Positions 1-8,404 of a DNA stretch of 52,363 bases are shown piece after piece. The notes below the pieces were generated by a model that was not told where the DNA came from, ran no database searches, and worked only from the letters and a program-made list of their open reading frames with translations. Numbering within the stretch: position 1 is the first letter of the stretch; each line of letters starts with the position of its first letter. The translations under genes and the position numbers were made by a program. This DNA comes from Yoonia sediminilitoris (lineage in GTDB: Bacteria > Pseudomonadota > Alphaproteobacteria > Rhodobacterales > Rhodobacteraceae): contig NZ_QBUD01000019.1 of assembly GCF_003058085.1 (NCBI RefSeq), positions 1-52,363 on the forward strand, read 5' to 3'.

Positions 1-95
1 CGATCAATCGACCGCAGCAGATGATCTTGTGGGACATGATCCTCTAGCGAGAACTCATAGAACAGCGCCGCCTGTGCTTCCTGCTTCAGTCCCAT
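1..95 (-). CDS. IS1182-family transposase, N-terminal fragment
   Basis: Only the first 31 codons are in the window. The minus strand reads MGLKQEAQAALFYEFSLED, then a continuation ending LLRSID, which matches the usual N-terminus of IS1182 transposases (DDE enzymes that cut and rejoin the IS ends). The ATG is at 95-93. A sister copy of this start lies near 33250, followed there by unrelated sequence, so that copy is broken. Whether this copy is intact cannot be told from the window. Confidence 0.75.
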   Translation of the reverse strand, partial: MGLKQEAQAALFYEFSLEDHVPQDHLLRSID

Positions 96-175
96 TATCG
101 CAAAATCCCCCAATCCCTAAAGGAATTGAATCAGCGAATGCGACGCCGATCAAGGAAGAGTTTTTCAACAGAATT
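1..175 (-). mobile_element. IS1182-family element, transposase-start end (cut by window edge)
   Basis: This is the terminal part of an IS1182-type insertion sequence that continues left of the window. Its end is marked by ATTCTGTTGAAAAAC read on the minus strand (about 161-175). The same terminal sequence is found at 33345 and, for the opposite element end, at 34557. About 140 bp are nearly identical to 33200-33345. Inside it the first codons of the transposase are read leftward. Confidence 0.8.
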
Positions 176-261
176 AGCCCTGATTGGACACTATGCTATT
201 TTAATTGCTAAGGATAATGACAGAGCTTTCAATAGTTCGCAAAGTAGGAGTCGATACAAAC

Positions 262-1158
262 ATGACGACAGACGCCTCCATCCTCGCACCTGCATCCCGA
301 ACTTATCGTGGCGATACTACTGATCCCGACCGCTGGAACGCTTGGGCGCCGCGCAAAGGTGATATTCTTGTCTGCACGCCTGCGAAATGCGGCACGACCT
401 GGACCCAAACGATCCTTACCATGCTCGTTCACGGAGGACCGGACCTTCCCGAAAGGGTTCCCGTTCTGTCGCCTTGGGTCGATGCCGATTTGGGAGTTCC
501 AGCCAACGACGTCGCGACCGCGCTCTCAACACAGAAGGGACGGCGGGTCGTCAAGACGCACACGCCTGCCGATGGCTTCCCTGTATGGCAGGACGTCATT
601 GTCATTGCGGTTTACCGCCATCCGCTCGACGTTTTCTTTTCGCTGCGCAAACACGCCGAAAATGTGAAGGATCGAAAGGCCGACCACCCGATGCTCATGC
701 CCATTCCGCGTTCGATACGGGCATTCCTCGAGGGTCCGTCAGACATTAATGATTGCGACCGGGACACGCTCGCGGCATTTACCGAACACTACGCGAAAAC
801 AGCACTCTCGGGCAGAGTGCCTGACTTCAGATTGTTTCACTATTCTGACATGATACGAGACGGGCGGGCCACCGTGGAAAGGCTTGCCAAAGCGGCTGAA
901 ATTGACGCAGATGCCGCATTGCTCGACGCTGTGACCGAAGCCACCGCCTTTGGCGCGATGAAGGCAAAGGCTGCGAACTATGCACCCGTAGCGGGCACAG
1001 GATACTGGAAATCTGATGCCGGTTTCTTTGATTCTGCCAGCTCGAACAAATGGGAAGGCAAGCTCACCGAGGAAGAGATCGAACTATATCACAATCAACT
1101 TAGCAATCTGGTCCCAGAAACTCGGGCACGGACATGGCTTGAGAACGGTGATGGATAG
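262..1158 (+). CDS. sulfotransferase family protein (PAPS-dependent)
   Basis: A 298-residue cytosolic-type sulfotransferase predicted to move a sulfo group from PAPS to a hydroxyl or amine of a small acceptor. The 5'-phosphosulfate loop TPAKCGTTWTQ lies at residues 39-49. The 3'-phosphate site RHPLDVFFS lies at about 119-127, and a C-terminal segment around NKWEGKLT completes the cofactor pocket. The ATG at 262 is chosen because GGAG lies about 10 bases upstream; an in-frame start at 205 has no ribosome site and would run towards the IS end. The gene starts fewer than 90 bases from an IS1182 end and is followed by a gene-free repeat region, so it is an isolated, probably transferred gene. The acceptor is unknown. 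It is only distantly similar to the second sulfotransferase at 33471. Confidence 0.85.
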   Translation: MTTDASILAPASRTYRGDTTDPDRWNAWAPRKGDILVCTPAKCGTTWTQTILTMLVHGGPDLPERVPVLSPWVDADLGVPANDVATALSTQKGRRVVKTHTPADGFPVWQDVIVIAVYRHPLDVFFSLRKHAENVKDRKADHPMLMPIPRSIRAFLEGPSDINDCDRDTLAAFTEHYAKTALSGRVPDFRLFHYSDMIRDGRATVERLAKAAEIDADAALLDAVTEATAFGAMKAKAANYAPVAGTGYWKSDAGFFDSASSNKWEGKLTEEEIELYHNQLSNLVPETRARTWLENGDG

Positions 1159-1596
1159 GAACAGGTCGCATTGGCAATATCTGCCACTGATATCCACGAG
1201 TCAGGTTTGTCCGCTTTGCAGACATCTGTCCAAGCAGCAGCTAACGACGGGTTTGAGCCCAAGGGAGACCTTGCAATTCTTCGCTGCGCGCGCTCGCAGC
1301 ACGGAAATTGCTGTTTGAGCGAAGAAATCTATGCGGCACTGCGGCTAGAAAAGCTGCTATTGAAACACCGCGCGACGAGGATCTTTTGAGCAAGGATCAA
1401 GGCGCGGACAAACCCGTCTTTTGCTGGCGCAGCTAGCTCAGCCAGAGAAAGTTATTCTAGATCACCACTTGTTTTGGGTGAACCTAATTCTCGTAACACC
1501 CACAAAACCATTAGTTCCTACGCCTTCTCGCTTCGGCGCCAGCATCGCAAACGGTCCTAATTAAGCGGAGATTTGCACAAGCGGCAGTTGCGATCC
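1159..1596. repeat. gene-free stretch with diverged roseobacter-type intergenic repeat (copy 1)
   Basis: No supported gene lies here; the short open frames have no ribosome site or family signature. About 1190-1405 shares a mosaic of motifs with 14325-14470 and 24630-24880. These include GAGCCCA, then an AATT-rich stretch, then TTCGCTGCGCGCGC, and near the end GAGCAAGGATCAAG with CGCGG. The match is patchy, as for an old dispersed repeat. No terminator was recognised for the convergent genes on either side. Confidence 0.45.
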
Positions 1597-1911
1597 TCAG
1601 CGCAAATGAAACATCGTCTCCAGCGGGGCAACCACAGGTTCCCCAGATGGGTGGGACTCCATGATATCGGACATATGCGTCCACCAGCGTTGCATTACAT
1701 GATGGGCGGGCAGTGCGTCCATTTTATGGTCTGGCTTGCGCCAAAACACTCCGAAAAGCAGGTTGGTTTCTTCGTCCAAATGAATGGAATAGTCTTGGAT
1801 GCCCGCGTCTTTCAGCAAGGCGACCAGCTCGGGCCAGATGTCATCGTGACGCTTCTGGTATTCCTCCTTCTGGCCGGGGTTCAAGCGCATGCGGAAGGCA
1901 ATCTTTTCCAT
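1597..1911 (-). CDS. rhaM: L-rhamnose mutarotase
   Basis: A 104-residue protein of the RhaM/RhaU family, which interconverts alpha and beta anomers of L-rhamnose so that the isomerase receives the right form. Length equals the family norm. The expected catalytic His22 sits in KRHDDIWPE and the tryptophan pair at 76-77 in MQRWWTHM; Tyr41 is also present. It is the last gene of the transporter operon, starting 11 bases after the permease stop. Its presence is the clearest sign that the CUT2 transporter serves rhamnose or a close 6-deoxy sugar. Confidence 0.93.
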   Translation of the reverse strand: MEKIAFRMRLNPGQKEEYQKRHDDIWPELVALLKDAGIQDYSIHLDEETNLLFGVFWRKPDHKMDALPAHHVMQRWWTHMSDIMESHPSGEPVVAPLETMFHLR

Positions 1912-1922
1912 GAGCCGCCTCC

Positions 1923-2900
1923 TTAAGCCATGCGTTGGCGCAAGCCGTCAAAGCCGACGGCCAGAATAAGCACCACGCCGCGTGTCACGTCTTGCCAGAA
2001 GCTGGTGACATTCATCAAGGTTAGGCCGTTGTTTAAGGTCCCAAGGATAAGCACGGCGACCAATGTGCCCCAGACCGACCCTCGCCCTCCTTGAAGTGAA
2101 GTTCCGCCCAGAATGATAGCCGCAATGACGGTCAAAAGATGCGGACCTGCCGCATTCGGGGCAGCCGCGCCGAGCATAGCTGCGAGGACCGTTCCTGCAA
2201 GGGCACCCGACACAGCCGACATAACATAGAGCGTGATTTGCGTGCGATCTACGGGCAGACCGATCAGGCGGCTGGCATCGGGGTTACCCCCGACTGCAAA
2301 AGCGTAACGCCCGAAGTGAGTCTTTTGCATCATCAGCCAAAGGCCGATGTAGACTGTCAACATCAAAAGCGCTGGGACAGGTATGCCCGCGATACGCCCC
2401 TGCCCAACCCAGTTAAAGCCGTCGACCAAAAGCGGTTTGCTTAGGCCGCCGGTCAAGATCAACGAGACCCCAGTCACAATCGACATGGTCGCCAAGGTGA
2501 CAATCAGGGGGTTCAGGCGCAGGTAGGTTGCCAGTATCCCATTCACGATCCCAACCACTACGGCGACCGCAATGGCTGCCAAAACCGCGAACCAAATTGG
2601 AATGCCCGCGGCATGCAATAAGGCAATAATCACACCTGTCAGCCCCGCAACCGCTGCAACCGAGAGATCAAGCCCCCCGGCGATAATCAGCGGAGTTCCA
2701 GCAGCGGCCATCAGTCCGATCAGGGCGATGTTTGAACTGATCGACGTCATATTCCGAACCGTCATGAAGAACGGAGACAAGAACGAGAACACGACCAGCA
2801 GAAGGACATAAAACACCAGCAAGATCAGGACTGTAGTGCCTACGCCGGAGCCTCCGAAGAGGCGTTTCACGAGACTGTTGGTTTGAGCGGATTGAGACAT
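1923..2900 (-). CDS. CUT2-family sugar ABC transporter permease
   Basis: A 325-residue inner-membrane permease of the ribose/rhamnose (RbsC-like, BPD_transp_2) type. Many hydrophobic segments run from about residue 22 to the end. Family landmarks include [10 protein letters not shown] near residue 75 and the [15 protein letters not shown] segment near 265, which lies in the region that contacts the ATPase. It is the only permease in this operon, so it should act as a homodimer. Rhizobial rhamnose systems have two different permeases (RhaP and RhaQ), so this is a simpler set. It starts 12 bases after the ATPase stop. Confidence 0.9.
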   Translation of the reverse strand: MSQSAQTNSLVKRLFGGSGVGTTVLILLVFYVLLLVVFSFLSPFFMTVRNMTSISSNIALIGLMAAAGTPLIIAGGLDLSVAAVAGLTGVIIALLHAAGIPIWFAVLAAIAVAVVVGIVNGILATYLRLNPLIVTLATMSIVTGVSLILTGGLSKPLLVDGFNWVGQGRIAGIPVPALLMLTVYIGLWLMMQKTHFGRYAFAVGGNPDASRLIGLPVDRTQITLYVMSAVSGALAGTVLAAMLGAAAPNAAGPHLLTVIAAIILGGTSLQGGRGSVWGTLVAVLILGTLNNGLTLMNVTSFWQDVTRGVVLILAVGFDGLRQRMA

Positions 2901-2912
2901 CAGACGGACCTC

Positions 2913-4409
2913 TTATGACGGCTGGGCGGAGGCAGACATAAGGTCACTTGGCGCTGCCCCAGCCTCGAATGTTTCGATGATGCGGCCTCGGTCGATCACC
3001 ATGGATCGATCCGACAAGCCTGCGATTTCTTCGACATCGGATGACAGGACCAAAATCGCCAACCCCTCGCGGGCAAAGGCGACGAGTTGCCTGTAGATAT
3101 CTTTGCGCGCGCCGACATCGACGCCGCGCGTGGGTTCCTCAAGGATCAAAACCTTGACCTTGGGGTTAAGCCAACGGGCCACGCAGACCTTCTGCTGATT
3201 GCCCCCCGACAGGAAACGGATCGCCTGTTCGGGGCCAGCCGTTTTGATCCCTAAACGGTCAATCCAATCTGTCGTATGTTCATTTTCACGCGCCGGAGAC
3301 GTCAGCATTTTCCCGCCAAAGTCGGCTTGGAAGGCGGCGACGAGGTTCTCGCGCACGCTCATATCGGCCATGATACCGTCGGTCTTGCGCTCAGCCGTGA
3401 CAAAGCCGATCCCGGCCTGTTTGCCTTTGAGTGGGCTTATGGGCGTGTAGGCTGCGCCATTCAGCATGAGACTGCCTGCCTCAGGGCGCCCTTCAGCGCC
3501 GAAGATCAACCGTCCTAGCACTTCTACGCCGGAACCGATGAGGCCAAAGACCCCCATGATCTCGCCTGTGCGCAGCTCAAAGCAGACATTTTCGATGACG
3601 CCAGGCTGCGTCAGGCCAGAGCAGGACAGAACCACGTCTGACTGTTCTGGCAAAGGTGGCCTGTCTTCAAACATCGACCCCGAAACCTTGCCCAACATGG
3701 CGCTGACGACCTCAGAGACCTCGGCCTTATGGGGGTCAAACTCCCCTGAGTTCAAACCATCGCGCAACACGACGATGCGATCTGAAATCTCGAACACTTC
3801 CTTAAGGTAATGCGAGATATACACTATCGAGGTGCCGCGTTCTTTAAGGCGTCTTAGAATGATAAAAATCTGCTCACTTTCCTGTTCGGAGAGTGAGGCT
3901 GTTGGCTCGTCCATCACCAAGATATCGGCTTGGCCTTCCAGCGCGCGGGCGATCTCGATGATCCGGCGCTCGGCAACCGGCAGGTCATTCACAAGTGTTT
4001 GCGGGTCAAGCTGACCAAAGCCAAGATCGTCCAGAACCAGCTCGGCCCGGCTGGCCATATCGGACCAGTTAACCGGCCCTGTGCTTTCGGCGGACATACA
4101 AATATTTTCCGCAATTGTTAGCTCAGGAAAAACAGAAATTTCCTGCGGCAGAAATCGGATACCGACCCGTGACGCATCGCGCGGTGTCTGGAAATCGACC
4201 AGTTGGTCGTTGACGCGAATATCGCCAGCATTCTTGCTGTAATTCGCCGTCAAAATTTTCATCAGAGTGGACTTGCCAGCGCCATTGGACCCCAATAGCG
4301 CAACGATCTCGCCCGGCATAACATCCATGGAGACCCCATTGAGGACCTGCACAGGCCCGAAACTTTTTTTGATGTTCTGCATTTGCAGACGGGGAGAGAG
4401 AGCAGTCAT
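2913..4409 (-). CDS. CUT2-family sugar ABC transporter ATP-binding protein (two-domain)
   Basis: A 498-residue tandem ATPase of the RbsA/RhaT type that powers sugar import. The first domain has Walker A GSNGAGKST (40-48) and Walker B ILVMDEPTAS. Its signature region is the non-canonical LPVAERRIIEIAR common in this family. The second domain has a degenerate Walker A (GLIGSG) but a standard LSGGNQQKV signature, again typical of CUT2. The start at 4409 follows AAAGGA; an in-frame ATG at 4457 would fall against the terminator hairpin and has no ribosome site. It is separated from the upstream binding-protein gene by a strong hairpin, so its expression is probably lower. Confidence 0.92.
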   Translation of the reverse strand: MTALSPRLQMQNIKKSFGPVQVLNGVSMDVMPGEIVALLGSNGAGKSTLMKILTANYSKNAGDIRVNDQLVDFQTPRDASRVGIRFLPQEISVFPELTIAENICMSAESTGPVNWSDMASRAELVLDDLGFGQLDPQTLVNDLPVAERRIIEIARALEGQADILVMDEPTASLSEQESEQIFIILRRLKERGTSIVYISHYLKEVFEISDRIVVLRDGLNSGEFDPHKAEVSEVVSAMLGKVSGSMFEDRPPLPEQSDVVLSCSGLTQPGVIENVCFELRTGEIMGVFGLIGSGVEVLGRLIFGAEGRPEAGSLMLNGAAYTPISPLKGKQAGIGFVTAERKTDGIMADMSVRENLVAAFQADFGGKMLTSPARENEHTTDWIDRLGIKTAGPEQAIRFLSGGNQQKVCVARWLNPKVKVLILEEPTRGVDVGARKDIYRQLVAFAREGLAILVLSSDVEEIAGLSDRSMVIDRGRIIETFEAGAAPSDLMSASAQPS

Positions 4410-4459
4410 TCCGTGTCCTTTCGTGCCGTAAAACCATAGTGCACGTAACATCATCAAAA

Positions 4460-4487
4460 AACCGCGCGGCGCATCGGCCGCGCGGTT
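4460..4487 (-). terminator. strong GC hairpin between binding-protein and ATPase genes
   Basis: A perfect 11-bp stem (AACCGCGCGGC at 4460-4470, partner at 4477-4487) with a 6-base loop is flanked by a T run in both readings. On the minus strand it follows the binding-protein stop at 4505 and ends in about six T. It therefore looks like an intrinsic terminator or attenuator. Partial read-through would give excess binding protein over the membrane components. Confidence 0.8.
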
Positions 4488-4504
4488 CTTTTTTCATTTT
4501 GGAT

Positions 4505-5674
4505 TTATTGTGCTGGGATCAGATTTTGCACATCCGCCAGCGACGGATCGCTCCGCAGCGCCTCAAGGTGGGCAAGGAAACCTTCCTCGGGGAAGGAGTA
4601 ATCAATCACCTCAACGTCCTGACAGGCGACCTCTGTGTTGAATTCGCAGATATTCGCAGGCGTCACCATGGTGTGGTTGATCAGCACTGCGTCCGGCAAA
4701 TCTTCACCAGCCAAAGTCGCCATCGCCATTGGGATCAGCGAATTGCCATAGCGCTCTGGGAACGACCCAACAGCGGCTACGAAATCGGCCTCATTGGCTA
4801 GGGTTTCACCCTCGTCGCCACCCAAGCCAACAACCGTGATCATTTCGCGGCCATCTTGTTGCGCTGCGCGCAGGATGCCTGTTGTCGCCTGATCATTGAT
4901 CGCCGTACCCATGATCGGCACACCTTCGGGAATTCGGCTCAACAGGTTGTTAGTCTGCGTGAAGCTTTCTTCCAGCGTATTCTTGCTGTCGAAGGTCAGG
5001 ATTTGATTCTCGGGGAAATCAGGCAGTGCAGCCTTGAAACCCGCGACCTGACCACCTGTACGCATCGCAGGGATCGGGCCGGATTGCGGCAATTCACCTT
5101 CGATGAAATAGCCGTTCATCACAGCTTCCATGCCGTAGCGGGCAACAGCGGCTTGCGCGAGGTAAGAGCCGCCCATGAAGCCAGCACGGGGGTTATTCAC
5201 GCCGAAAAAGCCAGCCTCAGGCATCGGGATGTCGATGGCCACAACGGGAATGCCCTCCTGGTTCATCTTGTTCATGATAACCGCACCAAATTCCGCATCC
5301 GTCTGGAATTCGATGACAAAATCAACGTTGCGATTGATGAAGCTTTCAGCATTCGTCAAAGCGGTCGCGCCATCAAGGCGGTTGTCAGCAACAACGACTT
5401 CGATCCCAGCGGCTTCCGCATTCTCAAGAATGCCTTGTTCGACCAGCGCGCAGAATGGAATGTCACGCTGCAGGTTGGCAAAGCCGATGACATAGTTTTC
5501 GCCATTGCGCGGCGGGGTCACCTCCATTGCAGCCTTGACCATCGCCATCAGATCATCTGCGGCAAACATCGATCCATCATGACTGGCCGGATCGTAGCCC
5601 ATGAAATCAGCATGAGCTGGCACAGCAGCCATAAACGCTGCCGCCGCTGCTGCGGACAAGAGTAGTTTCTTCAT
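4505..5674 (-). CDS. sugar ABC transporter substrate-binding protein (CUT2, periplasmic)
   Basis: A 389-residue exported type-1 periplasmic binding protein. The signal peptide is at residues 1-22, with cleavage predicted after PAHA. The body has the fold landmarks of ribose-type proteins (Peripla_BP_4): repeated beta-alpha units, a VDFVIEFQTDAEF segment, and a hinge region near GTAINDQATTGIL. It is longer than classical RhaS proteins of rhizobia (about 330 residues) and not obviously one of them, so the ligand is inferred from context only. It is the first gene of the transporter operon, divergent from the AraC gene, with a 256-base gap that should hold the promoter and regulator sites. Confidence 0.9.
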   Translation of the reverse strand: MKKLLLSAAAAAAFMAAVPAHADFMGYDPASHDGSMFAADDLMAMVKAAMEVTPPRNGENYVIGFANLQRDIPFCALVEQGILENAEAAGIEVVVADNRLDGATALTNAESFINRNVDFVIEFQTDAEFGAVIMNKMNQEGIPVVAIDIPMPEAGFFGVNNPRAGFMGGSYLAQAAVARYGMEAVMNGYFIEGELPQSGPIPAMRTGGQVAGFKAALPDFPENQILTFDSKNTLEESFTQTNNLLSRIPEGVPIMGTAINDQATTGILRAAQQDGREMITVVGLGGDEGETLANEADFVAAVGSFPERYGNSLIPMAMATLAGEDLPDAVLINHTMVTPANICEFNTEVACQDVEVIDYSFPEEGFLAHLEALRSDPSLADVQNLIPAQ

Positions 5675-5930
5675 TCTTTGGTTCCTCCCTGAAGTGTTCT
5701 TGTTGTCCCCGTGTTAGGGGACATCCTCCATGGTCACCTTACCTGCATAGCACGTTGAGTTTCTGCCCAAAAAGATATAAAAAATGATAACCTTCCTTCT
5801 CCTTGCAAAAGTAGGGCCAAAGCAAGAAAGTCCTCCAAACAGTGCCCAATATACGGAAATACATGGTGTTTTTGCAGGAATGCGATAAAAATTGTTCGGA
5901 GTCGGCAGCGCACACCATGAAGAAAATGAC

Positions 5931-6848
5931 ATGATTCACCTACCTCAAAGAGACTACTTTTGTTACATACCCGAAAGCAGGCTATGCCACACTTTGGGCT
6001 GCACCCTGCAATCGGCTGGCTATACGAAGGTCGAAAAAAACGCGCAGTATCCCGCGCAGACCCACCCAGAGGATCACCTTTTTGGCCGGAACCGAGGCCG
6101 AATTCTTCAAGCATATCAAATTGTTTACATTGAAAACGGGCGCGGTCGAGCGGAGCTTGGCCGACAAGAGGGAATACAGGATATACCCTCTGGCAGCGTC
6201 TTTATTCTTTTTCCAAACGTTTGGCATCGCTATGCACCTGAGCTGTCGGTCGGCTGGACAGAACACTGGGTGGAATGTAAAGGAACAGCCTTCGATATGG
6301 CGGTCAATTCCGGCATCCTGGATCGCCGTCGCCCTGTGTTTCGGAACCCTGACATTGCCGCGATAGAGGCAACATTTGCAGAAATCCATGCATTGGCAGC
6401 GAAGGACGCCGTTGGCAATCAACCGGTGTTGTCGATGCTTGGTCTTAAGCTATTGGCCATTTTGGCAGGACCGCGAAATGCAAGTGAGAATAGCACGAAC
6501 CGGATCGTGAACACGGTGAGGATGATGCTCTTGGAACGATGTGCGGACAATCGCCCGATGGAAGACATCGCTGACGCCCTCAATGTCAGCTATTCGAACT
6601 TGCGGCGCACGTTTCGGGTCAACACTGGTATGTCGATGAAAGACTATCAGACCGAAATGCGCATCCACAAAGCCAAAGATCTACTGGACAACACCGACCT
6701 GTCCATCAAGGGGATTGCGGCCCAACTAGGCTATAGTTCGGGATTCCATTTCTCTAATCAATTTAGAAAGATTGTGGGCTGCCCGCCAACAGAGTGGCGG
6801 ACACGCCCAGATATTGCGTCAGCTGGCTCAGTCAGCAAACCCGAATAA
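5931..6848 (+). CDS. AraC-family transcriptional regulator of the rhamnose-type cluster
   Basis: A 305-residue regulator with an N-terminal AraC sugar-sensing cupin region (about 20-165) and a C-terminal double helix-turn-helix. The latter is visible as MEDIADALNVSYSNLRRTF and then LSIKGIAAQLGYSSGFHFSNQFRK, a hallmark of the family. The start is uncertain: ATG 5931 has a weak purine-rich site (GAAGAAAA), while TTG 5892 is an alternative that adds 13 residues. It is divergent from the binding-protein operon. Its last 17 bases overlap the convergent end of the isomerase-like gene, an unusually tight arrangement. It probably activates the flanking operons in response to the sugar. Confidence 0.9.
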   Translation: MIHLPQRDYFCYIPESRLCHTLGCTLQSAGYTKVEKNAQYPAQTHPEDHLFGRNRGRILQAYQIVYIENGRGRAELGRQEGIQDIPSGSVFILFPNVWHRYAPELSVGWTEHWVECKGTAFDMAVNSGILDRRRPVFRNPDIAAIEATFAEIHALAAKDAVGNQPVLSMLGLKLLAILAGPRNASENSTNRIVNTVRMMLLERCADNRPMEDIADALNVSYSNLRRTFRVNTGMSMKDYQTEMRIHKAKDLLDNTDLSIKGIAAQLGYSSGFHFSNQFRKIVGCPPTEWRTRPDIASAGSVSKPE

Positions 6849-8268
6849 CTTCAAGCCCCAAAAGCGCTCCGAGTTTTTCGATTCTGCTGGCGATGTGGCC
6901 AACGCCCACTGCGCAATGATGCGCAGGCGCAGCAGCATTCCAATCCTCAACAAATTTGCGAGCGCCAATAGGGAAACTGTAACGGCTATTTGTGTTTCCG
7001 ATCTCAAGCGTCGTGCCAGGCACCGACTCGCCCTCAGCCACCAGCAAAGACACTTTTCCACCTATCTCCAAAACCGACAAACAAGTTACTGGGCCGTGCT
7101 TCACGCTCATCTCGACGCTAACACCTGCTCCAACCTTGCCATGATACACCTCCAACGGGCGCACTTTGGTCTTGCCTTCAGCAATTTGTGTATGCCCAGG
7201 ACCATCATGCCCCATCAAGACGAGGTCTTCGTTGAAGTCCATGCAATAGTATTCGGTGAATGATCCACCTGCGCCAAAGCTGTCCATGATCTTCATGGCT
7301 TGTGCGTTCTTGACCTCGTACTCGCCCGCAATCGGAACGCCCGATGCCGTCAGCATGGAACAGCCCAGAATGACCGAGGTGATGATGTCTTCGTGAACGG
7401 TGCCCGGTGTGGATTCATAGTAATATGCCATCGACCCCAGACCGTGCCGATCGACCAATTCAAAGAGGGCGGCCGCCGTGGACGCCGCGCGACGCAATTC
7501 GGCTTCGCTACAATCGGATTGGACATCGAATTCATCCTTGATCTGCGCCAGAGCCGCATCGACTTGCGCGTCAGTCAGTTTAGACCGTATCGCTGCCAGT
7601 TCGTCGATTTCAACGATCTCAATGACCGTACCAAAGGCCGCAGATTGTAACGCCATATCAGAATAGATATCGAGCATGCCGTTGTAGTAGCGGCCCATGA
7701 CACCCAGTTTGTTATGGGCCATGACATGGCCAACGCGGGCCGCTTCAATCCAATCCTCGATTTCAGCATCCACATGGGCGTCGCCCTCAAGAACCCCGGT
7801 GATCTGGTGAAAGTCGATGCCCGCCCGCGTGAAGACATTTGCAATTTCAGGCACTGGGCAAGAGGCACAATGCGCCAACCACTCGCCCGTCATCTGCGTG
7901 CGGTTTCCAAGTGCATTAAATGCAGTGTAGTCAATTGCGGCGACGGGCTGCAGGTTCAGGATAATGACCGGAATACCGGCGCGACGCACTACCGGCAATA
8001 CCGTCGATGACAGCGCGTAGGTGGTCACGTAAAGAAATATAACATCGACATCGGCGGCACGAAAATCATGACCTGCTTGCACGGCCTTCTCCGGCGTGTC
8101 GATAAGGCCCAAATTTACGACCTCAACGTCATCGCGCGCCAGCTTATTTTCAACAACGCCGACATAGGATTTCAAACGCTCTTTCAGACCCTCAAACTGA
8201 GGCCAGTACGCATCCAATCCGATACCGAAGAGACCGACTTTCATCGGTGCTTTTGTGATTTTTGCCAT
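6832..8268 (-). CDS. L-arabinose/L-fucose isomerase family protein
   Basis: A 478-residue protein of the fucose/arabinose isomerase superfamily, cytosolic and metal-dependent in known members. The N-terminal Rossmann-like part shows VGLFGIGLDAYWPQF and VDVIFLYVTTYALSS. The C-terminal part has FTEYYCMDFNEDLVLMGHDGPGH, resembling the metal- and substrate-binding segment of AraA. It is the third gene of the minus-strand set (aldolase, rhamnose isomerase, this gene), with gaps of about 137 bases between genes. Since rhamnose isomerase is already present, this enzyme may act on another sugar such as L-fucose or L-arabinose, or may be a paralogue of unknown reaction. The start ATG at 8268 has AGGAGATAAC just upstream. 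Confidence 0.85.
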   Translation of the reverse strand: MAKITKAPMKVGLFGIGLDAYWPQFEGLKERLKSYVGVVENKLARDDVEVVNLGLIDTPEKAVQAGHDFRAADVDVIFLYVTTYALSSTVLPVVRRAGIPVIILNLQPVAAIDYTAFNALGNRTQMTGEWLAHCASCPVPEIANVFTRAGIDFHQITGVLEGDAHVDAEIEDWIEAARVGHVMAHNKLGVMGRYYNGMLDIYSDMALQSAAFGTVIEIVEIDELAAIRSKLTDAQVDAALAQIKDEFDVQSDCSEAELRRAASTAAALFELVDRHGLGSMAYYYESTPGTVHEDIITSVILGCSMLTASGVPIAGEYEVKNAQAMKIMDSFGAGGSFTEYYCMDFNEDLVLMGHDGPGHTQIAEGKTKVRPLEVYHGKVGAGVSVEMSVKHGPVTCLSVLEIGGKVSLLVAEGESVPGTTLEIGNTNSRYSFPIGARKFVEDWNAAAPAHHCAVGVGHIASRIEKLGALLGLEVIRVC

Positions 8269-8404
8269 GTTATCTCCTCCCGCGCCGCGCGAGACTTGAT
8301 CACAGCTGCAAAGCCGGACTGCGCGGGCATTTCATTTTAGGATACTGCGTCAGGTCAGGCCTAAATGACCGGACCCATGCAAATTTTGATCACCGCGGCG
8401 CAGA

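Noticed and set aside
1410..1500. tRNA-like string with AGCTAGCTCAGCCAGAGA resembling a D-arm
   Set aside because: No acceptor stem, anticodon arm or T-loop could be paired around it.
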